Assembly: GCF_000421645.1 (NCBI RefSeq)
Contig: NZ_ATXK01000002.1
Coordinates: forward strand, 310,001-374,000
Length of the DNA stretch: 64,000 nt
Direction: 5' to 3'
Source: Aurantimonas coralicida DSM 14790
Lineage (GTDB): Bacteria; Pseudomonadota; Alphaproteobacteria; Rhizobiales; Rhizobiaceae
Shown here: in pieces, positions 34,351-42,261 of the stretch
How the letters are laid out: each line of letters opens with the position of its first letter
Numbering within the stretch: position 1 is the stretch's first letter
Translations under genes and position numbers: made by a program
Notes under the pieces: model-generated
Told to the model about the DNA's origin: nothing
What the model saw: only the letters and a program-made list of their open reading frames with translations
Database searches by the model: none

Positions 34351-34961
34351 GGATCGCCGCCGCTATCCTCTTGATTTTGCTGGCCCTCGCGAACCGTACC
34401 GGTCAGGCTCATGACGCCGTCGTCGGCCGCCGCGCCAGCGCCCAGCTCGCCGATCAGCAGCACCCCGAGGCGCTTCTCGTTAATCTCCACCTCGACCGGC
34501 CGCTTGCTCTCGAAGTACGGCAGCAGCTCGACGTTCGCCTTGACGATCAGCTGCATCGCTTCCAGCGGCGTGCAGCCCGCCAGGACCGGTCGATCGCGAT
34601 CCTTGTCCCAGTGTTCCTTCGACAGTTCGGCTGCCAGCTCAGCAGGATCCGCATTCGCCAAGTCGGCCAGGTTCTCCATCGGATGCCGGTAGCCTCGCGC
34701 CAGCAGGTATTCGCGCATGACGGCGGTGCGCTTGTTGGCAGCGCCTTTCGGCCTCCCGCGCCCTTTGCTGCGCTCGAGAGTTTCGCGCACATGACTGACC
34801 GGCCCACCGAACAGCGGCGCATCGAACAGCGCCGCCTGGTCGTCGCCGTCGTTGCCGGCGGCCAGCTGCTCGGCGAGGTCTCGCGCCGCGTCGTCGACCA
34901 AGTCGCGGACGCCGCCGCCGGCGGCCGGTTTCGCGTTCGGATCGGACGGTGTGTGTGCCAC
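34347..34961 (-). CDS. Small terminase / DNA-packaging protein (probable)
   Basis: 204 residues from GTG 34961 with an AAGGGG ribosome site. An acidic, Ala-rich N-terminus is followed by GRGRPKGAANKRTAVMREYL, an AT-hook-like and helical DNA-binding segment, then a helical oligomerisation region and a C-terminal strand-rich part (KRPVEVEINEKRLGVLLIGE). First gene of the leftward late operon, just upstream of large terminase, which supports a packaging role. The frame extends upstream to 35057 without a good start. Confidence 0.68.
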   Translation of the reverse strand: MAHTPSDPNAKPAAGGGVRDLVDDAARDLAEQLAAGNDGDDQAALFDAPLFGGPVSHVRETLERSKGRGRPKGAANKRTAVMREYLLARGYRHPMENLADLANADPAELAAELSKEHWDKDRDRPVLAGCTPLEAMQLIVKANVELLPYFESKRPVEVEINEKRLGVLLIGELGAGAAADDGVMSLTGTVREGQQNQEDSGGDP

Positions 34962-35051
34962 TGAAAGCCCCTTATTCCGGCGGTTTCGCCCTGGTCGACT
35001 ATTCGACCCGTTTTTTATTCCGGTTGACTGCCGAGGTCGTCGCCGGGCGCT

Positions 35052-35265
35052 GTTCAACCGCCGTTCAACCGCCGTTCGGCCAGTCTTTCCATAGGTTTAT
35101 ATCCCTCGGGTTGACGGTTGAATGGTTGAATGAACCCTCACACATGCGCGCGCGCACATGCGAGGCAGATATATGGTCAACCGTTCAACCGGCGCGACAA
35201 CCCTCGGATTTTATTAGAGAAATGCGGTTGAATGACGTTCAACCAGCGTTCAACCCAGTTCAACC
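35052..35265. repeat. Ten GTTCAACC-type repeats (iteron-like)
   Basis: Exact GTTCAACC at 35052, 35063, 35183, 35237, 35248 and 35258. A one-mismatch copy is at 35175. Inverted TTCAACC copies lie at 35116-35122, 35124-35130 and 35226-35232. Several are spaced 10-11 bp, placing them on one DNA face. They lie immediately upstream of the late operon. Confidence 0.85.
35096..35130 (-). promoter_or_regulatory. Candidate late promoter overlapping repeats
   Basis: Minus-strand TATAAA at 35101-35096 resembles a -10 box. The -35 position falls on two inverted GGTTGAA repeats (35116-35130) rather than on TTGACA, as expected of an activator-dependent promoter. About 135 bp upstream of the small-terminase-like start. 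Confidence 0.35.
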
Positions 35266-35333
35266 GGCAGGGTTGGAACCCCGCACCCGATCGGGCGAAG
35301 CCACACCCTACGAGCGCCGCCGCCTCATTAAGT

Positions 35334-35388
35334 GCTTGTCGCGCGGAGCGGCGGCTGTAGCGTCTCGCTGGCGCTCCGCGCGACAAGC
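35334..35388. repeat. Perfect 17-bp inverted repeat (hairpin)
   Basis: Arms GCTTGTCGCGCGGAGCG (35334-35350) and its exact reverse complement (35372-35388) enclose a 21-nt loop. No T-run follows on either strand, so a simple terminator is unlikely; a replication or recombination structure, or an RNA element, is more likely. Confidence 0.85.
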
Positions 35389-35640
35389 TCCGCATCGACA
35401 TCAACGGGCAGGGGCAGAGGGGAATTTTCGCGCCGCAGCTCAGGGCGAGGGAAGCAGGTGCTGCACTTGCCACTACCGCGGGAACGCTAACAACTAAGGG
35501 GCGGAGAATGCGTCTGTGCTCGGAAGCTAAACGGCCCCGGAGGAGGCGATCCTATGGATTAGCCTGTGCAAAACCTGTGCAGCGCCCGCCGGAAATAGCG
35601 CGCTATCGCTTGCAGCAAGGAGGTTTCGGCGATCGTGTCG

Positions 35641-35673
35641 CTATCCACAGATCAATCGGGAATAGGTGGATAA
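35641..35673. other. Two inverted DnaA-box-like sites
   Basis: CTATCCACA (35641-35649) and, on the other strand, TTATCCACC (35673-35665) each differ by one base from TTATCCACA. Direct CCTGTGCA repeats lie about 70 bp to the left. Together with the repeat array this supports a replication origin. Confidence 0.5.
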
Positions 35674-35806
35674 GCTGCCGATACCGGTCGCGAACGCCCA
35701 ATTCAGAGTCGCTTAACCACACGCTATTTACTATTTGTTAGGGTGTCGCACTAAGTAGGAGCGACATCGAAACCGGCCGCATACCGGCCCGACGGAGGAG
35801 TCGAAG

Positions 35807-35899
35807 ATGAAAGAGCAAGCTGCGGCAATCAAGCCGACCGGTAACCTCGAAAAGGAAACAGATGACCAGTTCGATTGCGATCAAGTCAGTTGTCGGTGA
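35807..35899 (+). CDS. 30-residue peptide ORF
   Basis: Starts MKEQAAAIKPTGNLEKETDD and ends with a Cys-containing tail. GGAGGAG lies 6 nt before the ATG, the strongest ribosome site nearby. It overlaps the next small gene by 38 bp, so it may serve as a leader that controls that gene's translation. Function unknown. Confidence 0.5.
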   Translation: MKEQAAAIKPTGNLEKETDDQFDCDQVSCR

Positions 35900-35996
35900 A
35901 ATAGTCGCCCAAGGGGAGACCGCCGTTCTGGCGGCCTCGATCCTTGGGGTCTTTCTCATCCTAACAACCGCATTGGTTTTCCTCGCCAAAAGATAG
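35862..35996 (+). CDS. 44-residue single-helix membrane peptide
   Basis: MTSSIAIKSVVGEIVAQGET, then one hydrophobic helix (about residues 20-40) ending in AKR, a C-in positive tail. AAAGGAAAC precedes the ATG. It reads rightward between two leftward operons and is closed by a strong terminator 15 bp after its stop. Size and topology suit a small holin, a toxin or a superinfection-exclusion peptide; the choice cannot be made from sequence. Confidence 0.6.
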   Translation: MTSSIAIKSVVGEIVAQGETAVLAASILGVFLILTTALVFLAKR

Positions 35997-36010
35997 GCCA
36001 ATGCGAACGG

Positions 36011-36034
36011 AAGGGGCAGCGCAAGCTGCCCCTT
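36011..36034. terminator. Bidirectional intrinsic terminator
   Basis: Perfect 10-bp stem AAGGGGCAGC / GCTGCCCCTT with a GCAA tetraloop and T-rich flank. It sits between the rightward membrane peptide and the end of the leftward helicase operon and should stop both. Confidence 0.88.
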
Positions 36035-36060
36035 TCATATTGCCACAGCGACGATAGAAA

Positions 36061-37932
36061 TCAATCGTCCGTGCTTAGCGCCTGGTACGCCTTCAGGTCC
36101 ACCAGGACGCACCATTTCGTCGAGCCATTGATCTTGACGTTGTGCACCCGCTTCTCGCCATTGCGCCAGATGATCGCGTGCGGCGCCTGTTTCAGGGCGC
36201 CGGTCCACACGCCACCACGCCATTCGGTCTCGCCGAAGATCTTCGCCAGCTGCGGGCCCGAGGATGGCACAGCCAGGGCAAAACCCTCGCAGGGATCGCC
36301 GGTCTTACGCAGGCCCAGACCGGCCGAGGCGAGCCGGGCGCGGGCATTGTCGTAATCCAGCGGCTCGCTGCCGGCCATCAGATCCTCGATGACGGCGCCG
36401 ATCGTCGGCCGCTCGCCGCTTTTCCAGTTGTCGATCGTCGAGCCGAACAGATGCTCGAGGCATTGCTGCCAATTGTCCATTTGCTCGGCTCGCTCGGCCG
36501 TCGTCTCCCTGGCGATCGCCACACCGGTTCTGGTCATTTCCGTGACGTCCAGCAGATCCGACGCCATTGCTTCGTCGCCGACGACCAGCTGCGCCGCCGC
36601 CAGCAGCGTGCCGTATGTGTCCTGCGCCCGGCTATCCATGCCGGCGTCGTGCAGCGCCCGCTTCCAGTCGGGCAGCAGCTCGCTGGCGAACCGCGACCAG
36701 CCTTGCATGACCTGGCGCAGGATCATCGGGCCGTCGGCTTCCGACAGATCCAGCGACAGCGCCTTCTTCTCCTGGTCGAGCTTCGACAGGTTCAAAATTG
36801 CCATGCGGCTCTTGTCCTGGGCGCCAAGGGGCGGCGGGTTGATCGCGGAGAACAGGAAGCAGTTTCGCGCCTGGAAGGAAGTGCCTTCATGGTCGGCACC
36901 GCCGCGAAACAGCGCCGCGCCGGAAGCCGCCAGGCGCGCTAGCTCGACAACGGCCTGCGCCTTGTTGGAGCCGGGCTTGTTCTCCAGCTCGTCGACCGTC
37001 ACCGGCAGCGAATCCTGTTTGACGCGCTGGTAGATACCGGCGGCCGTCGTGTCGGCGGTGGCGTGCAACGACCGATCGAACGTTCGCGCAATGACGCCGT
37101 GCAGCGTCGACTTGCCGACGCCGGCGCCGCCGGTCGTGAACACCGACGGGCGCCAAGCCAGCGCGCCGCCCATATAGGCGGTCACGATCCAGCCAAGGAA
37201 CAGGAACGGGTCAAGGCCGGGCCGCTCCCATGACCAGGTGCGCAGATAGCCGAGCAGTTTGCCCGCCGGCGACGTGTCGGCGTCGACGGCGTCCTCGTAG
37301 GGACGCTGTACGTCGGGCGAGCGGGTGTAGAGATAGCCGTCGAGTTCGCCCGGCCGGGCCGCCATCAGCTTCTTGCCCTCGATCGTCCAGAGATATTCGC
37401 CCGAGTGCCAGACGAAGCGTCCGGACTTGTCGATCCAGCCGCCACGGCCGCGCACCCGGTCAGACGGATCGAACAGGCCGCGGCGCGCGCCCTCCTGGAT
37501 CAGACAGACCGCCGCCTTGTCGCGCTCGAGGCGCTTGACCTTGGGCGGGCGCGGATTGCCGTCGTCGTCGGCTTCCACCTTGCCGAAGCCCGGCCACGCC
37601 CACATGGCATAGTTGAAATGCGGGGCGAAAAGCTTGGCGATCACGGTCTGATCCCAGCGTTCGACATCGTGCATCTGGCCGGCAGCCGAGACGCAATAGG
37701 TCACGCCGCCATTGTGGCCGAGAACCGTTACCGGACATTCCGGCGGCATGGCGTCCCAGGGCGCGCCGATCCACTCGCCGGCCTTGACCGGCTTGCCGTC
37801 GATATGGCGCGGCAGGTTCGGGTCGGGGCTTTCAGAAACGGCCTGGTCGGCAAGCCGGCGCTGCGCGTCAGCGAAGGCAGCCCGCACATTCTGGCGGCCA
37901 CGCTTGGAAACTGTCGGTGTGGTCTGTGACAT
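36061..37932 (-). CDS. Phage replicative helicase-like ATPase
   Basis: 623 residues. Walker A is TTGGAGVGKSTLHGV (about residue 266), the acidic Walker B is LPVTVDELENK, and the sensor region is FLFSAINPPPLGAQDKSRMA. The N-terminal 240 residues have an unfamiliar domain with several Trp. It resembles phage and plasmid P-loop helicases that partner a toprim primase, which is present at 39622. Last gene of the leftward early operon, ending 27 bp before a terminator. Confidence 0.8.
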   Translation of the reverse strand: MSQTTPTVSKRGRQNVRAAFADAQRRLADQAVSESPDPNLPRHIDGKPVKAGEWIGAPWDAMPPECPVTVLGHNGGVTYCVSAAGQMHDVERWDQTVIAKLFAPHFNYAMWAWPGFGKVEADDDGNPRPPKVKRLERDKAAVCLIQEGARRGLFDPSDRVRGRGGWIDKSGRFVWHSGEYLWTIEGKKLMAARPGELDGYLYTRSPDVQRPYEDAVDADTSPAGKLLGYLRTWSWERPGLDPFLFLGWIVTAYMGGALAWRPSVFTTGGAGVGKSTLHGVIARTFDRSLHATADTTAAGIYQRVKQDSLPVTVDELENKPGSNKAQAVVELARLAASGAALFRGGADHEGTSFQARNCFLFSAINPPPLGAQDKSRMAILNLSKLDQEKKALSLDLSEADGPMILRQVMQGWSRFASELLPDWKRALHDAGMDSRAQDTYGTLLAAAQLVVGDEAMASDLLDVTEMTRTGVAIARETTAERAEQMDNWQQCLEHLFGSTIDNWKSGERPTIGAVIEDLMAGSEPLDYDNARARLASAGLGLRKTGDPCEGFALAVPSSGPQLAKIFGETEWRGGVWTGALKQAPHAIIWRNGEKRVHNVKINGSTKWCVLVDLKAYQALSTDD

Positions 37933-37956
37933 GCCGCCGGTTCATGCTCGAGAAGG

Positions 37957-37993
37957 AAAAAGGGCGGCGCCACGCAATACGAAAGACGCCGCC
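37957..37993 (-). terminator. Candidate terminator between gapR-like gene and helicase
   Basis: On the minus strand GGCGGCG / CGCCGCC with a 17-nt loop is followed by CTTTTTCC. It could reduce read-through into the helicase gene. Confidence 0.45.
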
Positions 37994-38028
37994 AGGGTGG
38001 CCCGCGGGGAGGATTCGCGGGCGGTCAG

Positions 38029-38331
38029 TCAGGCCGGTTCGGATACCCGCATCCGTGCCGCCGGCGCCGGCTCATCCGCCGGCAGATCCGGCGCCATGCC
38101 GAGCGCCTGCAGATACAGCTCGAGGATCGCTTCTTCCTCGCGATGCGCGTCGAGCCCCTGCTTGCGGATCGACACCACGCGGCGCAGCACCTTGCGGTCG
38201 AAGCCTTCGCCCTTGGCCTCGGCATAGACATCCTTGAGGTCGTCGCCGATCGTCGCCTTCTCCTCGTCCAGGCGTTCGATGCGCTCGACGAAGCTCCGGA
38301 TCCGATCGGCGACGACGAAACCCTCGCTCAC
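38029..38331 (-). CDS. GapR-family DNA-binding protein (DUF2312)
   Basis: 100 residues from GTG 38331, overlapping the upstream stop (GTGA). [20 protein letters not shown] and [20 protein letters not shown] followed by RRVVSIRKQ are the GapR signature. Cellular GapR in alphaproteobacteria binds overtwisted AT-rich DNA ahead of forks and stimulates type II topoisomerases. A phage copy next to primase and helicase probably helps phage replication or competes with host GapR. The C-terminal tail is short and Pro/Ala-rich. Confidence 0.9.
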   Translation of the reverse strand: MSEGFVVADRIRSFVERIERLDEEKATIGDDLKDVYAEAKGEGFDRKVLRRVVSIRKQGLDAHREEEAILELYLQALGMAPDLPADEPAPAARMRVSEPA

Positions 38332-39158
38332 GATCGCGCTGCCGCCATCCGGCCCAGCTCCGACAGGGCGCCGGGCTCGTCGACCTCCTCGAGCGTCGTC
38401 TCGTCGTGTGCCACGGTGAAGCGCGGCCGCGTGTCGGTCCGCGTCGCGGCCAGGGCAGCCGCGTCCGCGCGCTTCATCCGCTCGACCTTGACCAAGACGT
38501 CGTGGAACGTCTCCCAAGCCGCTTGCGTCGGACGATTGAGCGCCGTCCACGGCTTCGACAGGCCGAGGGCAGGGGCGCTTCTGGCGGTGTGACCGTAGAG
38601 CGCTTCGATCGGCGCTTCCGGCCAGGTCCGCACGAAGGGCACGGCGACCAGGACCAGCGCGACGTTGGCGTCGAGCGCATCCGTCTCGTCGCTGCAGAAC
38701 CAGCGATCGCCGCCGGGTTCCGACGCCGGCGTCAGCGCCTCGTAAACGGCCGTCCCCGCTTCGTAGGCCGCCGACGGCGCACCCGTGGCGAGATCCAGCG
38801 CCTCCTGCAGCGTCTTGTAGGGATCGGCGGTCAGCTCAGCCCATTCGTCGGCCGTCACGCCCGCCGGCGGTGTGTCAGACGGCGTGAGAAGGGAGGCCTC
38901 CCCGTCTTCCAGCGCAGCCGCTTCGCCCGCCGCGCCATCCGCCGCGACCGGAGATCCGTCAGCTGTATCGTCGCCGGCCTCGGCGTTGAGCTTGTCCGCA
39001 TCCTGCTTTGCCTTTTCTCCTGCCTCCGCACGTTTCGCGGACGCCGCGTCGCGCGCCTCGTCGATCTGTTCCTGTAGGGTTTCGTCGCCCCAGCGGCCGT
39101 CGACCTCGATGCCGAGCGCTTCGGCTTCCTTCACCAGAGCCTTTGATTGTTTCGCCAC
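38328..39158 (-). CDS. Phage protein, unknown, HeH-like N-terminus
   Basis: 276 residues from GTG 39158 with a GGAGGGG site. Residues 1-35 ([20 protein letters not shown]) resemble a HeH/SAP-like helix-extended-helix. An acidic Ala/Asp linker follows (about 40-90). The rest has no recognisable family, with a Trp-containing core ([17 protein letters not shown]). It sits between the Tad2-like and GapR-like genes. Confidence 0.7.
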   Translation of the reverse strand: MAKQSKALVKEAEALGIEVDGRWGDETLQEQIDEARDAASAKRAEAGEKAKQDADKLNAEAGDDTADGSPVAADGAAGEAAALEDGEASLLTPSDTPPAGVTADEWAELTADPYKTLQEALDLATGAPSAAYEAGTAVYEALTPASEPGGDRWFCSDETDALDANVALVLVAVPFVRTWPEAPIEALYGHTARSAPALGLSKPWTALNRPTQAAWETFHDVLVKVERMKRADAAALAATRTDTRPRFTVAHDETTLEEVDEPGALSELGRMAAARS

Positions 39159-39160
39159 GG

Positions 39161-39604
39161 TCAGATCTCCCCTCCGACGATCGTCCAGTCGTCCGCCAGC
39201 ATGTCGGTCTGCGAGGCCAGCCAGCCGACGACGATGGATCCGTCGGCGGCGCGCATGTCGATGTGCGGAAGTATGGAGATTTCCGCGGCGCCCTCGTTGG
39301 CCCGACCCTTGGTCGCGCCGCCACGCGCATATTCGGCGGCGATCGTCGATCCTTCCTGGATCGCGAGCCACATGCCCTTGCCGTTCCAGCCGGCGCGCGC
39401 GACACGGTGGCCTGCCTTCAACGCGACGAGCGCGTGCCCAAAGGACAGAGAGCCGAGCGGCTGATAGGCCGCCTCGAAAACATCCTTCGGCGACCAGGAC
39501 GTGTATCCGTCAGCATATTTGACGGCGTAACCTTCCGCCTGACCGTCTTCGCCGGTTGCGGGCCATGCGGTTATCCGCTTGGTCCCGTAATAGTCTTGCG
39601 TCAT
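39161..39604 (-). CDS. Tad2-like protein (DUF2829; possible anti-Thoeris)
   Basis: 147 residues. The C-terminal 95 residues fit DUF2829/Tad2: LSFGHALVALKAGHRVARAG followed by WNGKGMWLAIQ, then LPHIDMRAADGSIVVGWLAS and a DMLADDW end. Tad2 sequesters the signalling nucleotide of Thoeris defence. The N-terminal 45 residues (GYAVKYADGYTSWSPKDVFE) form a second small domain found in phage proteins. ATG 39604 has GGGAGAG at good spacing; an ATG at 39622 overlaps the primase stop. Confidence 0.8.
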   Translation of the reverse strand: MTQDYYGTKRITAWPATGEDGQAEGYAVKYADGYTSWSPKDVFEAAYQPLGSLSFGHALVALKAGHRVARAGWNGKGMWLAIQEGSTIAAEYARGGATKGRANEGAAEISILPHIDMRAADGSIVVGWLASQTDMLADDWTIVGGEI

Positions 39605-39621
39605 GTCATCTCTCCCTTGCA

Positions 39622-40734
39622 TCACGGCACCATGCCGTCGTTGAAGTCTTTGCCGACCGCCGAGCGCATGATGGCGACGGGCTTGCCGCTCGCCTCGAGC
39701 TGCGCGATCACCTGGTCGAGCTGGTCCTGCGCCTGGCGCGACGACCAGTCGTTGTCGGCCGCCACAAAGATCGTCTCGACCTCGTCGAGCCAGACTGGCG
39801 CCGCGCCCATGTGGACGAGGGCGCCGCAGGCCCACACGCGGGCCTCGGGCGCGCCGATCGCCAGCGACAGCCCGTCCTCGACGCCTTCGCAAAGGATGAC
39901 CGGCGCGGGATCGCGCGGTCCGTCGGGTCCGCAGGACGGGCCGTCGCTGATCCGGATCGGCGCGCCGAGCGTGTCGCCGAACATCAGTTTCGGCGAGGCG
40001 ACGGGTGCTTTGGCCGGCGTGAGCGGATCCAGAAAGGTGCAGTGCACCCCCGTCACCTGGCCGGTCGGCGCACGGAACGCCGAGACAAGGGCGGGGAAGG
40101 TCGGTCCGGGCGCGACCTTGCGCCGGCGACCGTCGTGCTGTTCCCAGCGCGCGCCCTTCCACCATTCCAGCGCCGGGTGTGCGCGGAACGTATCGGGGTC
40201 GAGGTTCGGCACGTCGCCCAGCGGCACGCCCCGGCCGAGCGCCAGATAACGATTGACGGCGAACGCTTCCGGCGTGTCGGCCGCGACGGGACCGGCGGCA
40301 TTCCACAGCCGGGAAACCGCCTTGCGCCGCTCCTGGCGCTGGTCGGCGGCGCGCGCCTCGGCATCCTTCCGGCGCCGTTCGATCCGTGCCGAGAAGTCGG
40401 CCCGCTGCGGCGGCGTCATCACGCCGAGCCCCAGCCACTGCCGCGACCAGGCAAGCGCCGCCTTGAAGTCCATGCCGAGGCAGTGGCTGACGAGGCCGAT
40501 CACGTCGCCCTTGTCGCCGGACCTCCAGTCCGTCCACGCGCCGATGTCCCGATCGAGCGCCACCTTGAGCGCCGGGTCCTTGGGATGGCTCCCCGCATCG
40601 CCGGTTTGCGGATTGTGCGAGACCCACAGCCGTCCCTCGCGGCGGCCATCGGGCAGCAGCTGGCCGCACAGATCGACGATCCGATCTTTCAGGCCCGCCT
40701 TGACGAGCTCCAGCTCGCGCCGATCGCCTGCCAT
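39622..40734 (-). CDS. Toprim-domain DNA primase
   Basis: 370 residues. The N-terminal region (LWVSHNPQTGDAGSHPKDPA, WTDWRSGDKGDVIGLVSH) recalls primase-type zinc-domain remnants without the Cys set. The toprim core is VILCEGVEDGLSLAIGAPEA then ETIFVAADND, holding Glu and DxD metal ligands. The end, GKDFNDGM, is typical of phage primases. It makes primers with the helicase at 36061. Start and stop overlap neighbours (TGATG). Confidence 0.85.
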   Translation of the reverse strand: MAGDRRELELVKAGLKDRIVDLCGQLLPDGRREGRLWVSHNPQTGDAGSHPKDPALKVALDRDIGAWTDWRSGDKGDVIGLVSHCLGMDFKAALAWSRQWLGLGVMTPPQRADFSARIERRRKDAEARAADQRQERRKAVSRLWNAAGPVAADTPEAFAVNRYLALGRGVPLGDVPNLDPDTFRAHPALEWWKGARWEQHDGRRRKVAPGPTFPALVSAFRAPTGQVTGVHCTFLDPLTPAKAPVASPKLMFGDTLGAPIRISDGPSCGPDGPRDPAPVILCEGVEDGLSLAIGAPEARVWACGALVHMGAAPVWLDEVETIFVAADNDWSSRQAQDQLDQVIAQLEASGKPVAIMRSAVGKDFNDGMVP

Positions 40735-41423
40735 CACGCCACCTCGAGCAGCGGCACGGCCGCCACCGGCTGGGGCGCGCCGAAGCGGGCGACGTCGCCG
40801 CGCCGCGTCAGCGACTTGCGGCTCGGCGGGATCCAGACCGGCGCACGCGGCCGCGCCAGGGTGCCGGCGGCTTCCTTCTTCCAGACCAGCCAGCAATAGT
40901 CGGTCGCCGTGTCGCCGTCGGGCTCCCACCGGCCGCGGTGCATCGGCACGCGCTCGACATAGAAGGCGACGATCGTCGGCGGCGTGTCGCGATAGAGCTT
41001 GGCGAACCGCCCCTTGCCATGCAGGAAGGTCGGCCGCACCAGCATCGCGACGCCGCACCGGGCACGCTCGAGCGCCAGCCGCGTGAATTCAAGCGCCCGG
41101 TTGAAGGGCGGATTGGTGATGATCCAGTCGGCAGCGATCGGATCGAGGAACATTTCATCCAGGAAGTCGCGGCAGCTTCCGAAACCGTAGGGGAACACGT
41201 CGGACGCGATGACCTCGCCGGCATATTCCTCAAGCACTGCCGCCATGTGGCCTTCGCCGCAGGCCGGTTCGTGGACGAGGGCGCGCTTGAGCGCACGGCG
41301 GCCAAGGACATGCTCGACCAGGGCGCGCGTGCCCCACGGCGGTGTCGGGAAGAAGTCCAGGCTGGTCGTGGGTTCGGTGCGCCGATGCGCGATCGCGCGG
41401 GCGTTGCGAGGAAGCGCCTTCAT
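40734..41423 (-). CDS. DNA adenine methyltransferase-like protein
   Basis: 229 residues. Motif I is VHEPACGEGHMAAVLEEY (SAM binding) and motif IV is IITNPPFNRALEF, the NPPF form of N6-adenine methyltransferases. No target-recognition domain or partner endonuclease is seen. Orphan phage methyltransferases usually protect against host restriction or tune phage expression. The stop overlaps the primase start. Confidence 0.8.
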   Translation of the reverse strand: MKALPRNARAIAHRRTEPTTSLDFFPTPPWGTRALVEHVLGRRALKRALVHEPACGEGHMAAVLEEYAGEVIASDVFPYGFGSCRDFLDEMFLDPIAADWIITNPPFNRALEFTRLALERARCGVAMLVRPTFLHGKGRFAKLYRDTPPTIVAFYVERVPMHRGRWEPDGDTATDYCWLVWKKEAAGTLARPRAPVWIPPSRKSLTRRGDVARFGAPQPVAAVPLLEVA

Positions 41424-41719
41424 CGCGCCAGCTCCGGATAGTTGCCGCCCGCGCTGCGCTTGTAATGCAGCCGTAGAGGCAGGCAGGGAACGATGCAGAC
41501 GAAGACGATCCGGCTGGTTTTCCAGCGTTCGTCAGTTGTCCAGTACGCGCCGACCCAGAGGTCGCGCGGATCCAGTAGGATCTTCGCCGAGAGCTTCACC
41601 TGGTAGCCCGGCCGCCGCCAGAATATGCGGAACAACTGCAGCTCGCGCCCGCAAAGGCGAACGCCGTGGCGGATTGCGAAGCGTCGCGGACGACGCATGT
41701 TGTCGTTGGCTACGATCAT
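41420..41719 (-). CDS. Basic phage protein of unknown function
   Basis: 99 residues, rich in Arg and aromatic residues (LFRIFWRRPGYQVKLSAKIL, WVGAYWTTDERWKTSRIVFV). Probably a small beta-rich protein; no family recognised. Start and stop overlap the neighbouring genes, so it belongs to the coupled early operon. Confidence 0.65.
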   Translation of the reverse strand: MIVANDNMRRPRRFAIRHGVRLCGRELQLFRIFWRRPGYQVKLSAKILLDPRDLWVGAYWTTDERWKTSRIVFVCIVPCLPLRLHYKRSAGGNYPELAR

Positions 41720-42261
41720 CACCACTCCCCCCCGTTCATCGCGGCGGTCAGCTCGTCGAGCATCGCGTCGAGATCCGGATCGGCGTCGCGCTGATCCTCG
41801 ACCGCCTTCATGGCGACGCAGATCGCCGCCGGCGTCATCGCCAGCGCCCGCGCGATCTCGCCCTGCGCGACGTTCAGGCCCTGATTGACGACGACGATTG
41901 CGTGACGGCGAAGATTTGCCGCCTGCAGCCAGGCCGGATCGCCGGTCGCCCGGCGCGAGGGATCGTGCCGGCGCACTTCCGCCGGATCCGCGCCGGCGCG
42001 CTGGCACACCAGAGTGAGCGCCGCGAAATAGCAGGTGCGCACCAGCCGCGAATGGGCGTCGGTTGCGCCGCTGGCCCGGCCGAGACGACCGGCGGCCGCG
42101 CGAAGCTTGGCGAGCGTGCCGGGACGGGGTGAACCTTCGCCGTCCAGCAGGCGGCGATAATGCTTTTCGGAAACGCCGGCATGGCCCGCCAGCGTTTCAC
42201 GCGAGACGCCCGCGGCGATGCGCTTCGCCTCGATCTGCAACAGGGGCGATTGCGCGTTCAT
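41719..42261 (-). CDS. HTH regulator with DnaA-domain-IV-like C-terminus
   Basis: 180 residues. Residues 8-45 are a Cro/CI-type HTH (AAGVSRETLAGHAGVSEKHY). Residues about 120-175 (VNQGLNVAQGEIARALAMTP, AAICVAMKAVEDQRDAD) resemble DnaA domain IV, whose signature helix-turn-helix binds DnaA boxes. The combination suggests an origin-binding or replication-control protein. DnaA-like boxes lie in the phage control region. The domain-IV reading is by pattern only. Confidence 0.65.
   Translation of the reverse strand: MNAQSPLLQIEAKRIAAGVSRETLAGHAGVSEKHYRRLLDGEGSPRPGTLAKLRAAAGRLGRASGATDAHSRLVRTCYFAALTLVCQRAGADPAEVRRHDPSRRATGDPAWLQAANLRRHAIVVVNQGLNVAQGEIARALAMTPAAICVAMKAVEDQRDADPDLDAMLDELTAAMNGGEW

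Larger units (their letters stand above)
34962..35806. other. Non-coding phage control region (845 bp)
   Basis: No convincing gene on either strand. It holds ten GTTCAACC-type repeats (35052-35265), a candidate leftward promoter (35096-35130), a 17-bp-stem hairpin (35334-35388), two near-consensus DnaA boxes (35641-35673) and a presumed rightward promoter for the small genes at 35807. It is more AT-rich in 35690-35760 than the phage average by eye. It is a candidate origin, late-promoter region, or both. Confidence 0.7.

Noticed and set aside
34965-35741. Several small open frames in the control region (for example 35177-35473 minus, 35508-35741 plus)
   Set aside because: They cross the repeat array, hairpin or DnaA-like boxes, lack ribosome sites and have biased Arg/Ser compositions typical of chance frames.
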